Assembly: GCA_041588495.1 (NCBI GenBank)
Contig: JBFGWM010000156.1
Coordinates: 1 to 6,841, forward strand
Length of the DNA: 6,841 bases
From: JBFGWM01 sp041588495
Lineage (GTDB): Bacteria > Pseudomonadota > Gammaproteobacteria > Pseudomonadales > JBFGWM01
Direction of reading: 5' to 3'
Numbering within the stretch: the first letter of the stretch is position 1; each line of letters starts with the position of its first letter. Shown piece after piece: positions 1-4,430 of this stretch. Below the pieces are notes generated by a model. That model was not told the origin of the DNA and ran no database searches. It saw only the letters and a program-made list of their open reading frames with translations. Both the position numbers and the translations under genes were made by a program.

Positions 1-290
1 CCCAGCAGGCGACTGAACCAGTAGGTTCGTATGGAGTGATTGACCATGTAGGGCGGCGTGTGGGTCTCGAGCATCTCAACTGCGGCGAGAGCGCACGCGC
101 TGTCCGGCACTTTCAGTGCATCAAGATCGAGATGGCGTGGAAAATTCCTGTTGAGACCGAGACGGTACCGGACCAGCGGTGGAAGATCGGCGACCAGGGC
201 TGCGGCACCCTGCGCAGCGAGACGCAAGCGGTCCCGGAATCCGATCCTGCCGCCGGTGCGTCGTGCCCATTCCCAGGTTCCGATATCCAT
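1..290 (-). CDS. HD-domain phosphohydrolase-like protein, N-terminal part (cut by left edge)
   Basis: The visible 96 codons begin at the ATG at 290-288 and remain open to the window edge, so the C-terminal half or more is missing. An arginine-rich, helix-prone N-terminus is followed at residues 79-94 by TPPYMVNHSIRTYWFS. The NHS-RTY pattern resembles the first metal-binding histidine region of HD-superfamily proteins of the cyanamide-hydratase-like kind. The HD dyad itself would lie beyond the edge, so metal binding and the reaction cannot be confirmed. The gene lies 39 bases downstream of minE on the same strand and is probably cotranscribed with it. No good Shine-Dalgarno precedes the ATG, and no other NTG start lies between it and the minE stop. 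It is also in the same frame as minE. The family call is moderately sure; the substrate is unknown. Confidence 0.7.
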   Translation of the reverse strand, partial: MDIGTWEWARRTGGRIGFRDRLRLAAQGAAALVADLPPLVRYRLGLNRNFPRHLDLDALKVPDSACALAAVEMLETHTPPYMVNHSIRTYWFSRLL

Positions 291-329
291 GGGAGAAAGC
301 TTAGCTGCCCCCGCGGGCTCTGCCCGGAT

Positions 330-581
330 TCAGCCCCCCGGCAACATCACGTTCAGTTCGAGCACCGAGCAGTTGTCGTTCTTGTCGAACTGCACCTGCA
401 CCTGGTCATCATTGATGGCCACGTACTTGCGGATCACCGCGAGCAGCTCCTGCTGCAGGTTGGGAAGGTAGTCAGGCTGATTGCGCTGCGTTCTTTCGTG
501 GGCAACGATAATCTGCAGACGCTCTTTCGCTACCGAGGCGGTGTTGGTCTTCTTGCTGCTGAAATAATCCCAGAAACTCAT
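330..581 (-). CDS. minE: MinE, cell division topological specificity factor
   Basis: MinE binds membrane-bound MinD, displaces MinC and stimulates MinD ATPase activity, giving the pole-to-pole oscillation that confines FtsZ rings to mid-cell. The 83-residue product has the family layout. Residues 2-12 (SFWDYFSSKKT) are the amphipathic membrane-targeting start, residues 15-31 (including VAKERLQIIVAHER) are the anti-MinCD contact helix, and residues about 38-80 are the dimerisation domain ending in LELNVML. The start was set at the ATG at 581 rather than the GTG codons at 590 and 587. GAGGG at 594-590 lies 8 bases before this ATG, and MSFWDYF matches the usual MinE N-terminus. Eleven bases separate it from the minD stop, so the two are surely cotranscribed and probably coupled. 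The length is typical of the family. Confidence 0.96.
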   Translation of the reverse strand: MSFWDYFSSKKTNTASVAKERLQIIVAHERTQRNQPDYLPNLQQELLAVIRKYVAINDDQVQVQFDKNDNCSVLELNVMLPGG

Positions 582-589
582 GTGCACCA

Positions 590-594
590 CCCTC
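590..594 (-). promoter_or_regulatory. Ribosome-binding site of minE
   Basis: GAGGG on the minus strand overlaps the TGA stop of minD (595-593) and sits 8 bases upstream of the ATG at 581. It decides the minE start against the two GTG codons at 590 and 587, which are too close to the site or overlap it. The overlap with the minD stop implies that ribosomes ending minD can reinitiate on minE. Confidence 0.7.
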
Positions 595-1399
595 AGTTGA
601 ACATCCGTTGCAGGAAGTTTTTCTTCTGTGTCTGCAGGAAACGGTGTTCACGGTTCTCACCGAGCAGGCGTGCCACCGCATCGTCGTAGGCCTGCCCGGC
701 CGGACTTTCCTCGTCGAGGATTACGGGTACCCCCTGGTTGGACGCGTTGAGGACGGCCTGGGACTCGGGGATCACGCCAAGCAGCGGAATCGCGAGAATC
801 TCCTGCACGTCGGCCACCGAGAGCATCTCGCCGCGGTCCACCCGTTCCGGGGTATAACGCGTCAGCAGAAGGTGCTCGCGAACGGGATCCTCGCCCTGCT
901 CCGCGCGCCGCGACTTGCTCTGCAGGATGCCGATGATGCGGTCGGAATCACGCACCGACGAAACCTCCGGGTTGGTCACCACCACCGCCTCGTCCGCGAA
1001 GTAAAGCGCCATCTGCGCACCATGCTCGATGCCTGCCGGCGAGTCGCAGATGATGTAATCGAAGGTCTCGGAAAGCTCGTTGAGCACCTTCTCGACGCCT
1101 TCACGGGTGAGCGCCTCCTTGTCCCGGGTCTGGGATGCGGGGAGGATGAACAGCGACTCCGCGCGCTTGTCGCGAATCAGCGCCTGCTGCAGCGCCGCTT
1201 CCCCCTGGATCACGTTGACGAAGTCGTAAACGACGCGCCGCTCGCAGTTCATCACGAGATCGAGGTTGCGCAGACCGACGTCGAAGTCGATGACCGCGGT
1301 CTTGAAGCCGCGGGTCGCCAGGCCGGTACTGATCGAGGCGCTGGTGGTCGTCTTGCCGACGCCGCCCTTGCCCGAGGTGATTACGATGATCTTTGCCAC
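593..1399 (-). CDS. minD: MinD, septum site-determining ATPase
   Basis: MinD is a ParA/MinD-family ATPase that dimerises with ATP on the inner membrane, recruits MinC to block FtsZ polymerisation, and is released when MinE triggers hydrolysis. The 268-residue protein shows the deviant Walker A motif GKGGVGKTT at residues 10-18, with signature Lys11 and Lys16. It also has the switch segment IDFDVGLRNLDLVM at 37-50 with Asp40, the CERRVVYDF block at 52-60, and a Walker B-like IICDSPAG at 116-123. The C-terminal end QKKNFLQRMFN (258-268) is the amphipathic membrane-targeting helix. The start is a GTG at 1399-1397, preceded by AGGA at 1411-1408 with an 8-base spacer. It lies 62 bases after minC. 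All key residues are present and the length is normal for the family. Confidence 0.98.
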   Translation of the reverse strand: MAKIIVITSGKGGVGKTTTSASISTGLATRGFKTAVIDFDVGLRNLDLVMNCERRVVYDFVNVIQGEAALQQALIRDKRAESLFILPASQTRDKEALTREGVEKVLNELSETFDYIICDSPAGIEHGAQMALYFADEAVVVTNPEVSSVRDSDRIIGILQSKSRRAEQGEDPVREHLLLTRYTPERVDRGEMLSVADVQEILAIPLLGVIPESQAVLNASNQGVPVILDEESPAGQAYDDAVARLLGENREHRFLQTQKKNFLQRMFN

Positions 1400-1461
1400 T
1401 GTCGTCGTCCTGTTTGCCAGCGAGAGGTGTGCAGGAAACCCGCACGAACACGTTCGACAGA

Positions 1462-2226
1462 CTACTCCGCGAGCGGAGTGACGATCAGCGTGTCGTCCCT
1501 GAGTTCGGCTTTTGCCGGCTGTTTCCAGCCGCTTCCCTGCAAGTGCTCGGAGATTTTATAGCGTCCGGCGATGGATACAAGCTCCGCCTGCAGCGACTGG
1601 CAGAAAATGCGCGCGTCCTCGTCGCCGTGAATTCCCGCCAGGGCGCGACCGCGCAATGTGCCGTACACGTGCACGTTACCCGCGGCCAGAACCTCCGCAC
1701 CGGCGGAAACCGAGGACAGGACAACGAGGTCGCCCTCCGGCGCGCACACCTGCTGCCCGGAACGGACCGGCTGGGTGACGACGCGGCTCGCGCATCGCGG
1801 CGTGTTGTCGGCGGCGGCCGGCGGCGGTTTTGCTTCGCTTGCGGACTCGGCGGTCCGCTCCTGCGCGCGGACCTCGTCACGCGGCGGGCGGGAAGTCGTG
1901 GCGGGGAACTGCGCGAGCCCGACCGACCGCGCCGCGGCGACCAGCTCGTCACCGCCGCCGCGCACGCCGAGCAGTTGCACGTCGAGCCCCTTGCAGGTCG
2001 CCAGCATGCCCGCAAAATCCACCGTCGCGGCGGCCCCGGCAAACTTCTCAAGGCCCACCACGAGGGGCATGCCACTGAAGAACCCCGGCGCCTGGGCGAT
2101 TCGTTCGCACAGGGCGCTTTCGAACTCCCGGGCATCGTAGCTGTACAGTTCAAGCACGGTCAGGGGCAGCATGGCACCCCTGAACTGGAATCCCGGCGCG
2201 GCAGATGCGCCCCCTCCGTCAGCCAT
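1462..2226 (-). CDS. minC: MinC, septum site-determining inhibitor of FtsZ
   Basis: MinC is the division inhibitor that MinD carries to the membrane, where it antagonises FtsZ assembly away from mid-cell. The 254-residue product has an N-terminal FtsZ-inhibiting domain (about residues 12-108, with the block GMPLVVGLEKF at 52-62). A Pro/Ala/Glu-rich linker spans about 110-145. The C-terminal beta-helix domain (about 150-226) binds MinD and dimerises, and carries the conserved RSGQQV, GDLVVLSSVSAGAEVLAAGN, HVYGTLRGRALAG and AELVSIAGRY blocks. The ATG at 2226 was chosen because GGAGG (2239-2235) stands 8 bases before it. The frame stays open to 2388, but that extension has no ribosome site and no MinC likeness. 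It is the first gene of the min operon. The linker is long but not unusual for a GC-rich genome. Confidence 0.97.
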   Translation of the reverse strand: MADGGGASAAPGFQFRGAMLPLTVLELYSYDAREFESALCERIAQAPGFFSGMPLVVGLEKFAGAAATVDFAGMLATCKGLDVQLLGVRGGGDELVAAARSVGLAQFPATTSRPPRDEVRAQERTAESASEAKPPPAAADNTPRCASRVVTQPVRSGQQVCAPEGDLVVLSSVSAGAEVLAAGNVHVYGTLRGRALAGIHGDEDARIFCQSLQAELVSIAGRYKISEHLQGSGWKQPAKAELRDDTLIVTPLAE

Positions 2227-2285
2227 GTTCCTGTCCTCCCTGCAGTTTACCGGTGGGACTGCTCCGCACCGGCCCGCTTCCAATG

Positions 2286-2300
2286 CTCCGGGCGCCGGAG
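2286..2300. repeat. Short inverted repeat at the presumed minC promoter
   Basis: CTCCGG (2286-2291) and CCGGAG (2295-2300) form a perfect 6-base inverted repeat around a GCG centre. It touches the candidate -10 element of minC and would span its transcription start. It could be an operator or an RNA hairpin at the extreme 5' end of the min transcript. GC-rich DNA produces such repeats by chance, so function is only a possibility. Confidence 0.3.
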
Positions 2301-2304
2301 TATA
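2299..2304 (-). promoter_or_regulatory. Candidate -10 element for the min operon
   Basis: On the minus strand this reads TATACT, five of six matches to the sigma-70 -10 consensus, in otherwise GC-rich sequence. It would give a leader of about 65 bases before minC. No convincing -35 hexamer is found 16-18 bases upstream, so the promoter would need an activator or the match is fortuitous. Confidence 0.3.
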
Positions 2305-2415
2305 TCTGAAGTGTCCTGCAAATTCGTCGTTGGAAAGGGTCGCCGGGTTCAGTCGCGGTTCAGCCAGGGCAGGGTACATTTTGTCCACACAGTTAATGGA
2401 AGGGAGCCAATCCTG

Positions 2416-2961
2416 ATGAACAAATCACTGATTATCGGTTCGGTGCTCGGTGCAGTCGGCGTAACCGCCGGCGGCGCCGCCGGAATCTCGATGCTCAACT
2501 CGAACAGCGGCTTTGCCGAGGTGACCGGGGTCAAGCCGGTCACCACCGTCGTGAGCACCCCGCGCCAGGTGTGCCACGAGGAAACCGTGACCCATGTCGA
2601 ACCGCCGAAGGATCCGAACCGGATCACCGGCTCGGTGATCGGCGCGGTGGTCGGTGCCGCGGTCGGCAACCAGGTCGGTGGCGGCAGTGGCAAGAAGATC
2701 GCCACGGTTGCGGGCGCCGCCGCGGGTGGTTACGCGGGCAACAAGGTTCAGCAGAACATGCAGAACCAGAACACCTACACCACCACCCAGCAGCGCTGCG
2801 AGACGATCTCGGAACGCCACGAAAAGGTGATCGGATACGACGTGTCCTACACCTGGAAGGGCAAGCAGGACGCGGTGCGCATGGACTATGACCCCGGCAA
2901 GCAGATTCCCGTCAAGGACGGGCAACTGGTTCTGACCCGGACCGACGCACAGGCAAAGTAA
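2416..2961 (+). CDS. Glycine-zipper 2TM-domain membrane protein
   Basis: This 181-residue protein has an N-terminal hydrophobic, glycine-rich segment at about 5-27 (IIGSVLGAVGVTAGGAAGI) that should act as an uncleaved anchor or signal peptide. No lipobox cysteine is seen. Residues 69-110 form a glycine-zipper 2TM domain, with small residues at every third or fourth position (GSVIGAVVGAAVGNQVGGG, then VAGAAAGGYAGN), as in the Rickettsia 17-kDa antigen-like family. The soluble part after it contains a QRCETI motif and ends near residue 176 with a beta-rich VKDGQLVLTR. Two cysteines, Cys53 (RQVCHEE) and Cys128 (QQRCETI), flank the zipper and could pair in the periplasm. The start has AAGGGAG (2400-2406) 9 bases upstream. 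It diverges from minC and ends at its own terminator, so it is probably monocistronic. Relatives are envelope proteins of poorly defined function, so no precise role is assigned. Confidence 0.85.
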   Translation: MNKSLIIGSVLGAVGVTAGGAAGISMLNSNSGFAEVTGVKPVTTVVSTPRQVCHEETVTHVEPPKDPNRITGSVIGAVVGAAVGNQVGGGSGKKIATVAGAAAGGYAGNKVQQNMQNQNTYTTTQQRCETISERHEKVIGYDVSYTWKGKQDAVRMDYDPGKQIPVKDGQLVLTRTDAQAK

Positions 2962-3026
2962 GCGGTAGCGAACCCCATCCGGCCGCAGGCGCAACATCCG
3001 CGCGTGAACCCGGCCGGAATTGCCAG

Positions 3027-3055
3027 AGCCCGCCCTCACCGGCGGGCTTTTTTTT
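3027..3055 (+). terminator. Rho-independent terminator after the glycine-zipper gene
   Basis: A perfect 8-base stem, AGCCCGCC (3027-3034) with GGCGGGCT (3041-3048), encloses the loop CTCACC and runs directly into eight T residues (3048-3055). It lies 65 bases after the stop of the glycine-zipper gene. The T tract is on the plus side only, so it should stop plus-strand transcription and not serve the converging reductase gene. Confidence 0.93.
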
Positions 3056-3103
3056 GGCGCCGTTCATGACGCCGGCCGGCTCGAAACCCGGCTTTCTCTC
3101 CTT

Positions 3104-3703
3104 CTACAGGGTCGCCGCCCAGGACGGTCCGTCGCCACGCACCGCGCCCTCCATTTCCAGGCGGTGGCGGGGGCACACGTACTCGCGCAGGAAATCGAGG
3201 AGCGAGCCGGCCAGTCCGCGCAGGGCCTTTTCGGTGCCGGCGTCGGTGCAGTTGCCGTCCGCGTCAAACACCCCGCGGATTCCGGAGATCGACACCGCTC
3301 CGGGCACGACGATCGCACCCACGTGGGAGCACACGCCCTTGAGTTGCTCAAGGGACTTGATGGCACCGATCCGCCCGGCCGCCACGCCCAGCAGGGCAAC
3401 CGGCTTGCCGGAGAGTACCGAGGGGAAACCGAGGTTCTCGATAATGAGCTTGGTCATGGCGCAGAAACTGCCGTGATACTCGGGCGTTGCCAACAGTACG
3501 GCGGGCGCCGCCCCGATCGCCTCGCGCATGCGTGCGGCGTCGGCAGTTTCCGGATGACCCGGGAAACCGAGTTGCAGTTCGCGGCCGTCAAAAGACTGCA
3601 GCGGCGCATCTTTCTGGCGCAGTTCGTCAATCACCACCGCCAGCGCCCGCGCGGTGAAATTGTCCGGGCGGCTGGTCCCGGAAATTGCGACGATCTCGTT
3701 CAT
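3104..3703 (-). CDS. NADPH-dependent FMN reductase-like flavoprotein
   Basis: The 199-residue protein has a flavodoxin-like fold of the NADPH-dependent FMN reductase family, whose members use NAD(P)H to reduce flavin, quinones, azo compounds or metal ions in the cytoplasm. An initial beta strand leads into the FMN-phosphate loop SGTSRPDNFTARAL (8-21). The second flavin-contact motif PEYHGSFCAMTK at 74-85 corresponds to the PEYNGS-type motif of the family. A third strand, KPVALLGVAAGRIGA (100-114), follows. The C-terminus has the usual FDADGNCTD turn (146-154) and a final helix. The ATG at 3703 was chosen because a G-rich Shine-Dalgarno (GAGGGGG) ends 9 bases upstream and because MNEIVAISGTSR fits the family start. 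The longer frame to 3802 is an unlikely extension. It converges on the glycine-zipper gene and diverges from the gene at 3884. The substrate cannot be read from the sequence. Confidence 0.9.
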   Translation of the reverse strand: MNEIVAISGTSRPDNFTARALAVVIDELRQKDAPLQSFDGRELQLGFPGHPETADAARMREAIGAAPAVLLATPEYHGSFCAMTKLIIENLGFPSVLSGKPVALLGVAAGRIGAIKSLEQLKGVCSHVGAIVVPGAVSISGIRGVFDADGNCTDAGTEKALRGLAGSLLDFLREYVCPRHRLEMEGAVRGDGPSWAATL

Positions 3704-3752
3704 GGCCTGGTTCCCCCTCAAGGACGCGTTGCCCGATGCGGCTTCCAAGAAC

Positions 3753-3758
3753 ACTATA
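3753..3758 (-). promoter_or_regulatory. Candidate -10 element for the FMN reductase-like gene
   Basis: The minus strand reads TATAGT, five of six matches to the -10 consensus, about 50 bases before the ATG at 3703. The surrounding octamer ACTATAGT is palindromic, so the same site could also be read on the plus strand. No good -35 hexamer is seen. The inverted repeat at 3759-3776 occupies the spacer position. Confidence 0.3.
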
Positions 3759-3776
3759 GTCGGGGGGCATCCCGAC
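3759..3776. repeat. Inverted repeat GTCGGG/CCCGAC in the divergent gap
   Basis: GTCGGG (3759-3764) and CCCGAC (3771-3776) are perfectly complementary around a 6-base centre. The repeat lies immediately upstream of the candidate -10 of the reductase gene, where a repressor would block RNA polymerase. It shares bases with the first copy of the CATCCCGA repeat. Operator function is inferred from position only. Confidence 0.35.
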
Positions 3777-3797
3777 ACGGGCATGCCGACATCCCGA
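3768..3797. repeat. Two direct CATCCCGA repeats 22 bases apart
   Basis: CATCCCGA occurs at 3768-3775 and again at 3790-3797, so the two copies start 22 bases apart, close to two DNA helical turns. Between them is the palindrome GGCATGCC (3780-3787). The pair sits in the 180-base gap between two divergent genes, which fits a binding site for a dimeric or tandem-bound regulator. No regulator gene is adjacent. Confidence 0.35.
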
Positions 3798-3883
3798 ACC
3801 ATGAGTTAATATTAGGCACAGGGAACGGGACAAGACCCGGCCTGGCCTTGGTTGGTGTCCCGACGCGAATTACAGGTGAAACG

Positions 3884-4369
3884 ATGGCTTTTTCCAATTA
3901 CAGGCGGCTGCGCAGGATGGTCACCCGGGAGGCCCCGGACGAGGTCTCCGAAAAGGAACTCGCGCGCCGGGTGGCAGCGATCCTCGACCACCGCATCGAG
4001 TTGATGGAAAAAGTCGCCCACGCCCTGCCACAGGCGATCCTCGAGGCCCACATCGTCCGCCTGCGCGGCCGCATGCCGGCCCTGGACACCATCGAGGCCC
4101 GCGCCACGGGCGCGATCATCGAGCACCACGAGATCCTGTGCCCGGAAGTCGAGGTGCACCGGCTGAACTTCGAGGGCGGCACCTCGATCGAGGTCAATTT
4201 CGACGGCGAGCCGACCGACGACGACGCCCGCCAGCTGCTCGATATCCGCACGACCTTTCACGGCCCCTACCGGGGCGAGTTGCTGTACGAGGTCGCGCTC
4301 CAATGGGCCATCTACCATCGCGCCGAGGCCGGCTATTTCCGCGTGCCGATGCACGGCGCCGCTGAATAG
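3884..4369 (+). CDS. Hypothetical protein of 161 residues, family not recognised
   Basis: I do not recognise this protein. It is predicted to be soluble, with no signal peptide or membrane segment. Residues 1-16 are basic (SNYRRLRRMVTR). Residues 19-62 look strongly helical and amphipathic (EVSEKELARRVAAILDHRIE). The region about 86-106 is beta-like and carries several acidic and histidine residues (EHHEILCPEVEVHRLNFEGG). It is followed by an acidic turn, GEPTDDDA (108-115), and an aromatic C-terminal part, ELLYEVALQWAIYHRAEAGYF (132-152). The start at 3884 has AGG at 3874-3876 seven bases upstream. The open frame extends back to 3020, but that part is antisense to the reductase gene. It precedes uup by 57 bases in the same direction and may share its transcript. 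Codon use resembles its neighbours, arguing for a real resident gene. Confidence 0.75.
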   Translation: MAFSNYRRLRRMVTREAPDEVSEKELARRVAAILDHRIELMEKVAHALPQAILEAHIVRLRGRMPALDTIEARATGAIIEHHEILCPEVEVHRLNFEGGTSIEVNFDGEPTDDDARQLLDIRTTFHGPYRGELLYEVALQWAIYHRAEAGYFRVPMHGAAE

Positions 4370-4376
4370 GGCCCGG

Positions 4377-4430
4377 ATGGCGGCCCGTTCCACCGGCGCG
4401 TTCCCTGTCCAGCGACCCAACCGCCCATGA
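4377..4430 (+). CDS. Possible 17-codon leader peptide overlapping the uup start
   Basis: A short frame, MAARSTGAFPVQRPNRP, begins at ATG 4377 and ends at TGA 4428-4430. That stop overlaps the uup ATG (4427-4429) in the sequence ATGA. AGGG at 4368-4371, overlapping the stop of the upstream gene, is 5 bases from its ATG and could serve as its ribosome site. The uup start itself has no Shine-Dalgarno. Reinitiation from this frame would explain how uup is translated. A frame this short can arise by chance in GC-rich DNA, and the peptide resembles nothing I know. Confidence 0.3.
   Translation: MAARSTGAFPVQRPNRP

Noticed and set aside
314..326. Hairpin CGGGC-TCT-GCCCG between minE and the HD gene
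   Set aside because: It has five base pairs and no T run after it on the minus strand, so it would not stop transcription.
36..689. A 217-codon plus-strand open frame over the minE/HD region
   Set aside because: It is antisense to minE and to an HD-like protein, both of which show family motifs. No domain appears in its translation.
1464..1479. Hairpin ACTCCG-CGAG-CGGAGT at the end of minC
   Set aside because: The stem is perfect but short and no T run follows on the minus strand, so it is not a terminator within the min operon. It could affect processing, but nothing supports that.
608..1561. A 317-codon plus-strand open frame antisense to minD
   Set aside because: It is the complement of a clear MinD gene in GC-rich DNA, where the antisense frame rarely meets stops. 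Its translation has no recognisable domain and no convincing ribosome site.
2227..2388. N-terminal extension of MinC to a start at 2388
   Set aside because: The extra 54 residues have no MinC similarity and no ribosome site, while the ATG at 2226 has GGAGG at ideal spacing.
3075..3092. Hairpin GCCGG...CCGGC just downstream of the reductase stop, considered as its terminator
   Set aside because: On the minus strand it is followed by GC-rich sequence, not a T run. No convincing terminator for the reductase gene was found.
3020..3883. Long upstream extension of the 161-residue protein
   Set aside because: The extension is antisense to the FMN reductase-like gene and starts inside the terminator region. 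The ATG at 3884 has a ribosome site.
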